A DNA stretch of 64,000 nt from Rickettsiales bacterium (GTDB lineage: Bacteria > Pseudomonadota > Alphaproteobacteria > Rickettsiales > SXRF01): assembly GCA_025464625.1 (NCBI GenBank), contig JAOAUZ010000002.1, forward strand, positions 62,001 to 126,000, read 5' to 3'. Numbering within the stretch: position 1 is the first letter of the stretch; the number at the start of each line of letters is the position of its first letter. Below the pieces are notes generated by a model. That model searched no databases. It saw nothing but the letters and a program-made list of their open reading frames with translations, and was not told where the DNA came from. Below are positions 47,359 to 55,825 of the stretch, in pieces. The position numbers were made by a program, and so were the translations under genes.

Positions 47359-48360
47359 ATGAGTGCCTCACACGAGCGATATATGCAAGTGGCTCTGTCA
47401 CTGGCGCGAAGGCAGCTTGGGCAGACTCATCCTAATCCTAATGTAGGTGCAATTATTGTGAAGGACGGGCAAATAATTGCTCAAGGAATAACAGCAACTG
47501 GTGGCAGACCGCACGCTGAAACAATCGCCATAAATAATGCTGGTGATAAGGCGGGTGGCACAACACTATATGTAACTCTTGAACCATGCTCACATCATGG
47601 CAAAACTCCTCCGTGCGTTGATGCAATTATTGCTGCGGGAATTAGAACTGTGGTTATTTCCTGCCGTGATAAAAACCCACAAGTAAGTGGAAATGGAATT
47701 GCTGCCCTAAAAAATGCTGGCATTGAAGTGATAGAAAATATTTGCACGCAAGAAGGTTTAGAAATCAATCAAGGATTTTTTTCGGTTATTGAAAAAAAAC
47801 GTCCCTATATCGCCCTTAAAATAGCAACCTCGCTTGATGGAAAAATCACATCACCGATGCAGCGTTGGCTAACTGGCGAGACCGCCCGCAATTATGGGCA
47901 TCTACTGCGCTCACAATATGATGCTATCCTCACGGGAAGTGGAACGGTTTTAGCAGATGATCCACTTCTCACCTGTCGCCTTGCTGGGCTTGAACATCGC
48001 TCACCTATGCGTATTGTGTTGGATAGAAAAAACCGCATCCCTAAAAATGCAAAGATTCTTGCTGAACAAAATATCTCGCCAACATTAGTTATAAATGAAC
48101 CAGCTATCGCAAAATCAATAAATAAAATTACTGAGCAAGGCATTACCAGCATATTGGTAGAGGCTGGTGCAAAACTCACCACAGCATTTTTGGAAAGCGG
48201 GTTGGTGGATAAAGTTTATTGGTTTCGCGCACCAATAACTATTGGCGAAAAAGGACTATCTGTCGCAGCAGCTCTTGAGAAACTTGCAAATTTTAAGCAA
48301 ATAGAACATATTAAACTCGAAAATGATGATTTGGATATATACGAATGTTCACAGGAATAA
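47359..48360 (+). CDS. ribD: Riboflavin biosynthesis deaminase/reductase RibD
   Basis: This 333-residue bifunctional enzyme has a zinc deaminase domain (QTHPNPNVGAIIVKDG, HAETIAINNAG, PCSHHGKTPPCVDAI) and a C-terminal reductase domain from about residue 145 (IALKIATSLDGKI, VEAGAKLTTAFL). It deaminates and reduces the pyrimidine intermediate after GTP cyclohydrolase. It overlaps ribE by 16 bases. Confidence 0.96.
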   Translation: MSASHERYMQVALSLARRQLGQTHPNPNVGAIIVKDGQIIAQGITATGGRPHAETIAINNAGDKAGGTTLYVTLEPCSHHGKTPPCVDAIIAAGIRTVVISCRDKNPQVSGNGIAALKNAGIEVIENICTQEGLEINQGFFSVIEKKRPYIALKIATSLDGKITSPMQRWLTGETARNYGHLLRSQYDAILTGSGTVLADDPLLTCRLAGLEHRSPMRIVLDRKNRIPKNAKILAEQNISPTLVINEPAIAKSINKITEQGITSILVEAGAKLTTAFLESGLVDKVYWFRAPITIGEKGLSVAAALEKLANFKQIEHIKLENDDLDIYECSQE

Positions 48361-48944
48361 TAACAAATATAGGCACAATTACGAAAGCGGAACAAGCTGG
48401 AGATTTACGGCTTACCGTTGCTTGTAGTTTTACAACTGATAGTATAAAACTTGGTGATTCAATAGCTTGTAATGGTGTGTGCCTCACCGTTGTTGAAATA
48501 CAGGGTAATGGTTTTGCCGTTGAGTTGTCTGCCGAAACAGTTTCCCGCACTGCCAAAAATCAGTGGCAGGTCGGCAAAAAGCTAAATCTTGAGCGTTCAC
48601 TTAGAATGGGTGATTCGCTGGATGGGCATATAGTCAGCGGGCATGTTGACGGAATTGCAACCATTGGAAATATTGAAAAATCTGGTGATTCTCATATTAT
48701 TACTCTAAATGTTCAGCCTGAACTGGCGCGCTTTATCGCACCAAAAGGCTCAGTTACTCTAGATGGTATTTCTCTTACCATCAACAATATGAAAAACAAT
48801 GATTTTTCAGTTAATATAATTCCTCACACTTGGAAAAACACCACTCTAAATGAACGAAAGATCGGTGATCAGCTAAATTTAGAGATAGACATGCTGGCTC
48901 GTTATGTAGCAAGATTTTTGGAAAATCAAACAGTTAGCCCGTAA
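48345..48944 (+). CDS. ribE: Riboflavin synthase, alpha subunit
   Basis: This 199-residue protein has the duplicated lumazine-binding domain: MFTGIITNIGTI with SIACNGVCLTVVEI, and MGDSLDGHIVSGHVDGIA with GSVTLDGISLTIN. It converts two 6,7-dimethyl-8-ribityllumazine molecules to riboflavin and a pyrimidine. It overlaps ribD. Confidence 0.96.
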   Translation: MFTGIITNIGTITKAEQAGDLRLTVACSFTTDSIKLGDSIACNGVCLTVVEIQGNGFAVELSAETVSRTAKNQWQVGKKLNLERSLRMGDSLDGHIVSGHVDGIATIGNIEKSGDSHIITLNVQPELARFIAPKGSVTLDGISLTINNMKNNDFSVNIIPHTWKNTTLNERKIGDQLNLEIDMLARYVARFLENQTVSP

Positions 48945-49025
48945 CAAAAGTTTAACAATTATCACGTTATTAGCAGCACAAATTCATGCTACAATGGGCT
49001 TGTGTTGAATCAATAAATGGTTTTT

Positions 49026-49751
49026 ATGTCCGATAGTTATGGATTCCAAGCAGAGGCACTGACAAAGGGTGTTGTTGACACGGCGAGAGCAGTGTTGACT
49101 AAGGGCGACGACAATCACTCACACTCTACCAATTCAAAAAACAACCTTCCAAATTCCATTGTTGATGGCACTGGGCAAGTGGTTGGCAAAGTCAAAAACC
49201 TACACGGCAGAGCCAAAGATTCCACCCATTTGCTCCAATCAATTTCAAATGGAGATGTAACGGAAGCAGGAAAAACACTGGCTGGGATAGTTGTATCAAC
49301 CGCACCGAATTCTGAAAAAATCAAAGATGGTGTAGAAAAGCTTATAAAGCAAATACCAAAAGGTGAAGAAGCCCTAGAAAAAGGAAAAACAATTTTATCT
49401 CACGGTGCTGCCATTCCGTTAATAGGGATAGGGGTAGCAAGCATACCACTTATTACAGGGAAGGCAGATGCTAAATCTGTTGGTGAGTTCATAGCAACAA
49501 GCTGTAAGACGGGTGGAATGGTTTTAGGACCAGTAGCAAGCGAGGCAGCTGCTAACGGCTGTGAATATGGCTGGGAAAAACTTACTGGTGTAAAAATTGA
49601 AGGGGTTAGCCTTATTTCCCAGATTAAAGGGGTCAACTCTGATATTGCTACAAAAGCAGCCGCCTCGCAGATTGATTCGTTCCCTGTTCTTCCTTCATTT
49701 ACTCCCAAAGGCACAAAGCGTAGCTCGGCGTATGACCTGCCCACAACCTAA
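49026..49751 (+). CDS. Unknown protein with small-residue helices, inside the rib cluster
   Basis: From the ATG at 49026 this is 241 residues; an ATG at 49017 adds three. There is no recognised domain and no signal peptide. Helices rich in Gly, Ala, Ser and Lys occur around 40-120. Two small-residue hydrophobic stretches, AAIPLIGIGVASIPLITG and GGMVLGPVASEAAANG, could insert in or lie on a membrane. A putative extended -10 (tgctacaat, 48987-48995) lies about 30 bases upstream, so it may have its own promoter. Confidence 0.65.
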   Translation: MSDSYGFQAEALTKGVVDTARAVLTKGDDNHSHSTNSKNNLPNSIVDGTGQVVGKVKNLHGRAKDSTHLLQSISNGDVTEAGKTLAGIVVSTAPNSEKIKDGVEKLIKQIPKGEEALEKGKTILSHGAAIPLIGIGVASIPLITGKADAKSVGEFIATSCKTGGMVLGPVASEAAANGCEYGWEKLTGVKIEGVSLISQIKGVNSDIATKAAASQIDSFPVLPSFTPKGTKRSSAYDLPTT

Positions 49752-49861
49752 GAACCGTGTCCTATAAGCCAATTTCAGAATTAAATAAAAATGTAGAAAA
49801 CCTCAGCACAAACGGTGTATAAGAGGTAAAATTTATAATTTGCTAATATACAAACCAAAAA

Positions 49862-50980
49862 ATGACACATTCAAAATGCCTTTCCCCTATTGAAGATATC
49901 ATAGCCGATGCGCGCGATGGCAAAATGTTCATCCTTGTTGATGATGAAGATCGTGAGAATGAGGGAGATCTTGTAATCCCAGCGCAATTTGCCACACCAG
50001 CCGCCATTAATTTTATGGCAAAGCATGGACGCGGATTAATTTGCCTTTCTATGACACATGAGCGCGTTGAATCTCTTGGTCTTAACCTTATGGCACGCGA
50101 TAATAATTCACGCCATAAAACAGCATTTACAGTGTCTATAGAAGCGCGTGAAGGTGTAACAACTGGTATATCCGCCGCTGACCGCGCGCACACTATTCAG
50201 GTTGCTATAGACCCTTCCAAGACCGCCTCTGATATAGCCTCACCGGGTCATGTATTTCCACTAGTTGCCCGCGATGGCGGTGTGCTTGTACGCGCTGGAC
50301 ACACCGAAGCAGCAGTGGATATTTCACGCCTCGCCGGACTTAATCCATCAGGCGTTATTTGCGAAATAATGAATGATGATGGCACTATGGCACGCATGCC
50401 TGACCTGATAGAATTTGCCAAAAAACATGAGCTAAAAATCGCAACTATCGCAGATTTAATTTCTTACCGTCGGCGCAGTGAAAAACTGGTAAAACGGGTG
50501 GTAGAAAGCGATTTCCACAGCGAATTTGGCGGTGAATCAGGAAGTGACTGGCGCATAATTATTTATACCAGCACCACTGAATATTCCGAGCATATCGCAC
50601 TGGTAAAGGGGAAAATCAGTAGTAGTTCGCCAACATTAGTGCGGATGCACTCACTTAATTTATTGCATGATATGCTGGGGGATAAACACCCAAGCAGCGC
50701 GAGTAATATACGTCCTGCTATGGAATATATCAACAAGCAGGGCAGTGGCGTTATCGTTCTTATCCGCGAACCTATCCGCACTGCTGTTTCCGATAAATTA
50801 CGCCTGCGAATTGGCGAAGAGCCACACTCACCCGCAGATTTACGGGATTACGGCATTGGCGCGCAAATCCTGCTGGATTTGGGAGTAAAAGATATGGTAC
50901 TACTCTCCAACTCCAAACGAACCATCGTCGGGCTAGAAGGCTATGGGCTAACTATTCAGGGCTATCAATCACTTACATAG
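49862..50980 (+). CDS. ribB: 3,4-dihydroxy-2-butanone-4-phosphate synthase with degenerate GCH II domain (RibBX-type)
   Basis: This 372-residue protein has an intact N-terminal DHBP synthase domain: [16 protein letters not shown] (acidic metal site), [11 protein letters not shown] and [20 protein letters not shown] (in pieces). The C-terminal half resembles GTP cyclohydrolase II in length and fold strands ([11 protein letters not shown]). At the zinc site, where RibA has a conserved Cys triplet, it reads [17 protein letters not shown], with no Cys. It should make DHBP from ribulose 5-phosphate but not open GTP. This fits the RibBX group described in Proteobacteria. Confidence 0.9.
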   Translation: MTHSKCLSPIEDIIADARDGKMFILVDDEDRENEGDLVIPAQFATPAAINFMAKHGRGLICLSMTHERVESLGLNLMARDNNSRHKTAFTVSIEAREGVTTGISAADRAHTIQVAIDPSKTASDIASPGHVFPLVARDGGVLVRAGHTEAAVDISRLAGLNPSGVICEIMNDDGTMARMPDLIEFAKKHELKIATIADLISYRRRSEKLVKRVVESDFHSEFGGESGSDWRIIIYTSTTEYSEHIALVKGKISSSSPTLVRMHSLNLLHDMLGDKHPSSASNIRPAMEYINKQGSGVIVLIREPIRTAVSDKLRLRIGEEPHSPADLRDYGIGAQILLDLGVKDMVLLSNSKRTIVGLEGYGLTIQGYQSLT

Positions 50981-50992
50981 TAATCGGAAAAC

Positions 50993-51436
50993 ATGACACA
51001 CACACCGCCACATATATTAATTGTTGCCGCCACTTTTTACCCAGATGTTACAGGTGAATTGCTCGCTGGCGCACGCGCTGAACTTACTCGCCTGAATGCA
51101 ACTTTTGATGAAATCGAAGTTCCAGGGGCTTTTGAAATTCCTGCTGCTATTAATTTTGCTATCCAGAGCAATAAATATTACGGCTATGTCGCGCTGGGCT
51201 GCGTTGTTCGCGGTGAAACATCGCATTATGATTATGTCTGCAACGAAAGTGCGCGTGGTTTGATGGAACTAGCCCTGCATAAAAACGCTGCCATCGGCTA
51301 TGGAATACTCACCGTAGAAAATATGGAGCAAGCCTTCGTCCGCGCTAATGTAACTGAGGGGAATAAAGGTCGTGATGCTGTAGAAGCCTGCTTAAAATTA
51401 ATCGCTATAAAACATCGCTTTGGAATCATCGAATGA
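50993..51436 (+). CDS. ribH: 6,7-dimethyl-8-ribityllumazine synthase
   Basis: This 147-residue protein has VAATFYPDV, VPGAFEIPAAI, LGCVVRGETSHYDYVCNES and GYGILTVENMEQA, all family motifs. It condenses DHBP with the pyrimidine to form the lumazine, usually as a 60-mer or pentamer. It overlaps nusB by four bases. Confidence 0.96.
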   Translation: MTHTPPHILIVAATFYPDVTGELLAGARAELTRLNATFDEIEVPGAFEIPAAINFAIQSNKYYGYVALGCVVRGETSHYDYVCNESARGLMELALHKNAAIGYGILTVENMEQAFVRANVTEGNKGRDAVEACLKLIAIKHRFGIIE

Positions 51437-51921
51437 GTGATACAGAGACAAAAAAAACAAACCCTTCATTACAGAAAAAATCAGCAGCCAGAATAGCCGC
51501 TGTCCAGTGTGTTTATGAGCGGTTAGTAAGTGAACATAAACCTACGCCAGAACAACAAATTTCTAACCTTAAAACGCGGCTGGCAAATAATACCGACGAA
51601 CAGAAATTGACATTAGGGGTAATGTTAGAGCCAAACTACCCACTGGTAAGCGCGATTTTAGCTGGAACAATAGAATGGCAAGCTGACATTGATAAACGTA
51701 TTGATGGAACACTTAGCAAGGAATGGACGCGTGAGCGTATGAGCCCAATTTTAATTGCTATTTTACAGTGCGCTATTTTTGAATTGTTTTTCTATAAAGA
51801 CACCAAGCATAAAATTCTGATTGATGAATATACCCGCCTCACCAGCCGTTTCTTTTCTGAAGCAGAGGTTAATTTTGTAAATGGCGTGCTAAAAAATCTG
51901 CACACACAATTTCACGCATAA
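51433..51921 (+). CDS. nusB: Transcription antitermination factor NusB
   Basis: This 162-residue all-helical protein has ARIAAVQCVYERLV near the start, and the C-terminal LIDEYTRLTSRFFSEAEVNFVNGVL and LKNL segments typical of NusB. It binds boxA RNA with NusE for rRNA antitermination. Its place after ribH is a widespread bacterial order. Confidence 0.95.
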   Translation: MSDTETKKTNPSLQKKSAARIAAVQCVYERLVSEHKPTPEQQISNLKTRLANNTDEQKLTLGVMLEPNYPLVSAILAGTIEWQADIDKRIDGTLSKEWTRERMSPILIAILQCAIFELFFYKDTKHKILIDEYTRLTSRFFSEAEVNFVNGVLKNLHTQFHA

Positions 51922-51936
51922 TCAAGCGTCATAACC

Positions 51937-52509
51937 TTATTTCGGACAGCCCCCAGAAACTAATAATCCCTTGAGAAAAGCTCGACGTAATTTTCCAGCC
52001 TGATAGGAACGCTCAACCAATTTGACGTGTTTTTCAGCACCGCTGATGCGACGTACTATCCCGCGAAATGGGATAATATTAACTTTACCGCTAACTATGC
52101 CAACAGCGTGATCTCTAGCAAATCCTGCGCCCTTCTCCACATATTCCCCCTTTGCCGAGCTTGGCATACCAATTTGATTGCTTGGCGTACATACATCTGG
52201 ACCAAGTAAATTATCAAGTTCAACAATTTCTGCCTGAACGCTTTCACACGTTGGTCGCTGTGGTAGAGCATAAGGGTTATCAACTACTTGCTGCAATTTT
52301 TCTGGGATAGATTGTTTTTTAACTCCGATATCTTCAAATGGAGTAAGCACCGCTGCCCATGCTCCCTCAACTGTTCCCACAACCGTATCAGAAATAATGC
52401 TGGTTACTGGTCTTGCGGGAACAAATTTTTCCGATCTAATATCTTTTACTTCTTCAGCTGCTCCACACCCAACCAGAAAAAGCAGCAATATAGCAGATCG
52501 TTTCCGCAT
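51937..52509 (-). CDS. Lipoprotein of unknown function, 190 residues
   Basis: This protein has a clear lipobox (FLVGC, Cys15). The mature part has a stretch VTSIISDTVVGTVEGAWAAVLTPFEDIG that could be an amphipathic or membrane-associated helix. Four further Cys (around residues 88, 107 and near the end at 188) and a basic C-terminal helix (YQAGKLRRAFLKGL) are present. I do not recognise the family. It is convergent with nusB and lies 7 bases after the OsmC gene on the same strand. Confidence 0.72.
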   Translation of the reverse strand: MRKRSAILLLFLVGCGAAEEVKDIRSEKFVPARPVTSIISDTVVGTVEGAWAAVLTPFEDIGVKKQSIPEKLQQVVDNPYALPQRPTCESVQAEIVELDNLLGPDVCTPSNQIGMPSSAKGEYVEKGAGFARDHAVGIVSGKVNIIPFRGIVRRISGAEKHVKLVERSYQAGKLRRAFLKGLLVSGGCPK

Positions 52510-52516
52510 AAAAATC

Positions 52517-52921
52517 CTAAGCCAAAGTGCGTATCACCACATCTGATTGTAATGTGCGCTGCACAGGGCATTTTGCCGCTACATCAATCAGTTTTTTACG
52601 TTGTTCATCAGTGAGAGCGTCACCATGTATAATTATTTGTTTTTCGAACGTATCAACCTTATCTATTTTTCTGTGAGACAGATTCACCTCAACTTTTGTT
52701 AGTACCCAGTTCTGCTGCTTGGCATACCAGCGCACAGTCATTGCTGTACATTCACCAAGTGCCGCAAGCAATAAATCATACGGTGCGGGCCCAAGATTTC
52801 CGCCACCGAAAGAAACAGGCTCATCACCTTTAATATTATGACCAGAAACATCTATGGAAACAGCATAAGCACTTTCACCCGTTTCTTCCACATGCGCGGT
52901 AATTAATGCCTCACCAGCCAT
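52517..52921 (-). CDS. OsmC/Ohr-family peroxiredoxin-like protein
   Basis: This 134-residue protein has both redox Cys of the family: GECTAMTVRWYA (Cys57) and KCPVQRTLQSD (Cys near 118). OsmC/Ohr proteins reduce organic hydroperoxides in the cytoplasm. The sequence SFGGGNLGPAPYDLLLAALGEC (in part) suits the YhfA/OsmC-like branch. It is 18 bases before the K+ channel stop. Confidence 0.9.
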   Translation of the reverse strand: MAGEALITAHVEETGESAYAVSIDVSGHNIKGDEPVSFGGGNLGPAPYDLLLAALGECTAMTVRWYAKQQNWVLTKVEVNLSHRKIDKVDTFEKQIIIHGDALTDEQRKKLIDVAAKCPVQRTLQSDVVIRTLA

Positions 52922-52939
52922 AAAATTTCCTTTTAATCT

Positions 52940-53431
52940 CTATTCATGATGTGTATTTTTCTTATGTTCAGCATCATTTTTATGATGCAACGACCAGAAC
53001 TTCTCCATAGTAAGATAGGTAAATGAAACCGTCCAGCCAATCATAACCAAACCGTTTAGCACCTCCGCGCTGGCAAGCATCCGCAAATCACGAGTAGGTG
53101 TAATATCGCCTATGCCCAGCGAGGTATAAGTGGTAGTAGAAAAATAAAGCCTCTCAACAAAACTTTCATACGTCATCGCAGCCTTGCTTACCGTTCCAGT
53201 CAACACCCCAAAATCAGTAAAATTTTCAACTAAAAGATAAACAAGAGCATAAATCCAAATGGCGATTATATGTGCGGAAAATATAGGGATTATGATAAGC
53301 AAAACGCGCATGCGGGGTGTGATGCTCATGCGCGGCAGAATATTCCACACTACGCGCAAAATCTCATATGTAATCAAGCTGGTGATTGCAATGACGCATG
53401 TACTTAGCAAAGATATGATTACAAAGCTCAT
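52940..53431 (-). CDS. Two-helix potassium channel-like protein
   Basis: This 163-residue membrane protein has an N-terminal helix (about 4-25), a second pair of membrane segments (45-70 and 126-150), and a pore loop YFSTTTYTSLGIGDITP. The selectivity filter reads TSLGIGD in place of TVGYGD, so selectivity may differ from classical K+ channels. The C-terminal tail is His-rich (HHKNDAEHKKNTHH) and short, with no regulatory RCK domain. It is followed by osmC. Confidence 0.85.
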   Translation of the reverse strand: MSFVIISLLSTCVIAITSLITYEILRVVWNILPRMSITPRMRVLLIIIPIFSAHIIAIWIYALVYLLVENFTDFGVLTGTVSKAAMTYESFVERLYFSTTTYTSLGIGDITPTRDLRMLASAEVLNGLVMIGWTVSFTYLTMEKFWSLHHKNDAEHKKNTHHE

Positions 53432-53713
53432 AAGGGCAGTTTGCTCACCAGAATAAATAAGGCAAGCATTTTATATCATTTCTCAATAACAAATCATCTT
53501 CTTATGCGTTTAGAAGCGTTTCGCATCACTTCTAAGCGTTGCTTTTTATTTTATTTTTGTTTCTTTGCAATGGCATAACCATAAAAACCAAATTTTTTTA
53601 TCATTTTCTGTGTTACATTATGTTGCATTTTTTTAACTATTTTGCCAACGCCAAAACGTATGCTGCGTTCATTTTATAGCCGATATAAATGGTCGGGAAG
53701 TGGAAAAGATTGG
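53432..53713. other. AT-rich spacer with one imperfect hairpin
   Basis: No gene is seen. An 11-base imperfect inverted repeat (gcgtttagaag at 53506-53516, cttctaagcgt at 53529-53539) is followed on the plus strand by a T-rich run to about 53559. It looks like a terminator, but no plus-strand gene precedes it. Confidence 0.4.
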
Positions 53714-53787
<74 letters not shown>

Positions 53788-53917
53788 ACATAATATTCGC
53801 TTTGGTGTTACGCGAGAGACCGCCGATATTCAAGGAAAATATCACTAAGAACCCTAATCCCACAATAAATGCTTGCGATATGCGCACTTTTGTTGATAGT
53901 TATCCTTTCCCCTATAG

Positions 53918-53994
53918 GGGCGGTTAGCTCAGCTGGTTAGAGCGCCACGTTGACATCGTGGAGGTCGATGGTTCGAGTCCATTACCGCCCACCA
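53918..53994 (+). tRNA. tRNA-Val (anticodon GAC)
   Basis: A 77-base cloverleaf including encoded CCA: acceptor gggcggt/accgccc, D stem GCTC/GAGC, anticodon stem ccacg/cgtgg around loop ttgacat, and T loop ttcgagt. It reads GUC and GUU codons. Confidence 0.96.
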
Positions 53995-54143
53995 CGCTTC
54001 GCCTTTACGGGCTACGCGTGGCGCAGCCATCCAAACCAAAAAGGCAAATTGATCTCGTCGTAGCTTTGGCGAAGGTGGACTGGCACAGTAGTTTACCTGA
54101 TTTTTTGTTTTTACATATTTGGCAACAGCAATACTGCCGTGTT

Positions 54144-54220
54144 TGGTTGCGGGGGCCAGATTTGAACTGACGACCTTTAGGTTATGAGCCTAACGAGCTA
54201 CCGGGCTGCTCCACCCCGCG
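54144..54220 (-). tRNA. Initiator tRNA-fMet (anticodon CAT)
   Basis: On the minus strand a 77-base cloverleaf with encoded CCA starts cgcggggtggagcag, like initiator tRNAs. The C1:A72 mismatch typical of initiators is present. Anticodon loop ctcataa sits on stem ttagg/cctaa. The usual three G:C pairs (29-31/39-41) are AGG/CCU here rather than GGG/CCC. Confidence 0.95.
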
Positions 54221-54486
54221 TCACCAAGAAAAAATTATTAAACCAATACTCAGCGGAAAATCCAACAATTCCAGCTAAACCAGCTAAAAGAGAGAGGGGA
54301 TTCTACACTATATTTTCCGTTATACAAGCATTGTTTACTAAATTACCAATTATACCTTTTTAATAGCTTAACAAAGCTCTGATTGCGTAATTAATTTTTT
54401 TATTGTAAAAGTCTCCTTCCGTTAAGTAATTTGCGCCTCTTAAACCAATTAGCAAACTATACAATTAACAAAAGGATATACAAGTC

Positions 54487-55812
54487 ATGGCAACACCAAA
54501 GCAGCCGTTTTCTGCGTCTTCTACCACACATTCCCTATTTTCTCAATTATGGTTTCGGGTAGTTCTAGGTCTATTATTGGGAACGGCTTTTGGCTTTGCG
54601 ATGGGTAGAATTGGAACTGGTGTCATACTGGAAGGGGCTGACGGTAAAACCATTTTAACAGAATACGTTAAGCCTGTTGGAACTGTGTTCATCAACATGA
54701 TTAAAATGGTGGTTGTACCTCTGATCTTCTTCTCATTAGTCAGTGGGATCACCAGCATGACTAATGCGGAATCATTCAAACGCGTCGGCTTCAAATCAGT
54801 TGCTGCCTTTTTAGTGACTGGCGCATTTGCCGTGTGTATTGGTTTGGCTTTCGGTACAGTATTCCACCCTGGTGTTGGAGTAGATCTAACATCGCTAAAG
54901 GCTCATGTCTCATCATCTGCCCCAGCTACAATTCCTAAGCCTGTAAGCCTTATACAGATTTTTGTGGATATGGTTCCAACCAACATTATTGAGGCTATGG
55001 CAAAGGATAATATCCTACAGGTTGTTGTGTTTGCTATTTTTGTTGGCATAACCCTCAATGCTTTAGGTGAAAAAGTCAAAAACCTAACTGATCTTTGTCA
55101 ATCTGCTGCACAACTAGTATTTAAGATGATTGCAACTATTATCAAATTCTCACCATACGGTGTTTTCGCCCTTACATCTTGGGTTGTCGGCACTCAGGGC
55201 ATTGAAATATTACTAGCGTTGCTCAAATTAGTGGGAACGGTTACTGGTGCGCTTCTAACCCAATATCTATTGTTTGGTGTTATGATAGTTGTATTCGCGC
55301 AGATGTCGCCAATGCCATTTTATCGCAAAATGGTGGAAGCGCAGATTCTTGCTTTTTCCACCAGCAGCAGCAAAGCAACACTCTCCACAGCGATGCGTGT
55401 TGTTAATGAAAAAATCGGCGTATCAAAAAGTAGCACCTCTTTCGTGTTGCCGCTAGGGGCTTCCATCAATATGGATGGCACGGCGATTTATCTTGGTATC
55501 TGCTCGTTGTTTTTCTCGCAAGCGTATAATATCCCTCTTGATGCCCACCATTATTTTATTCTTATTCTCACCGCTACACTAGGCTCTATCGGTGCCGCGG
55601 GAATACCTGGTGGTTCACTTATCATGATGGGAATGGTGTTTACCTCTGTTGGCTTGCCACTGGAAGGCATTGCCATAATCGCTGGTGTTGACCGTATATT
55701 GGATATGATGCGTACCACGGTGAATATCACTGGTGATTCACTTATAACAATGCTGGTTGATAAATCAGAGGGTACGATGAATATGAAAACCTACCACGAT
55801 ATGAGCAAGTAG
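54487..55812 (+). CDS. Dicarboxylate/amino acid:cation symporter (DAACS)
   Basis: This 441-residue inner-membrane transporter has about eight helices and two hairpin loops. The serine-rich loop FSTSSSKATLSTAMRV and the cation-site motif LPLGASINMDGTAIY identify the GltP/DctA family. Substrate (glutamate/aspartate or C4-dicarboxylates) cannot be told apart from sequence by eye. It has an aaagga sequence 10 bases before the ATG and stands alone. Confidence 0.93.
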   Translation: MATPKQPFSASSTTHSLFSQLWFRVVLGLLLGTAFGFAMGRIGTGVILEGADGKTILTEYVKPVGTVFINMIKMVVVPLIFFSLVSGITSMTNAESFKRVGFKSVAAFLVTGAFAVCIGLAFGTVFHPGVGVDLTSLKAHVSSSAPATIPKPVSLIQIFVDMVPTNIIEAMAKDNILQVVVFAIFVGITLNALGEKVKNLTDLCQSAAQLVFKMIATIIKFSPYGVFALTSWVVGTQGIEILLALLKLVGTVTGALLTQYLLFGVMIVVFAQMSPMPFYRKMVEAQILAFSTSSSKATLSTAMRVVNEKIGVSKSSTSFVLPLGASINMDGTAIYLGICSLFFSQAYNIPLDAHHYFILILTATLGSIGAAGIPGGSLIMMGMVFTSVGLPLEGIAIIAGVDRILDMMRTTVNITGDSLITMLVDKSEGTMNMKTYHDMSK

Positions 55813-55825
55813 GCTTTCTAAAATT

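Noticed and set aside
48945-49025. FMN riboswitch or other known riboswitch near the rib genes
   Set aside because: No conserved RFN-type stems were seen here or upstream of ribD.
53995-54080. Imperfect inverted repeat (cttcgcc / ggcgaag) after tRNA-Val, possible dispersed element
   Set aside because: Only about 12 bases pair with gaps; too weak to list as a repeat without genome-wide copies.
53958-54170. 70-residue plus-strand ORF running out of tRNA-Val toward tRNA-fMet
   Set aside because: It begins inside the tRNA and ends inside another tRNA; the translation is of the kind produced by tRNA and repeat DNA.
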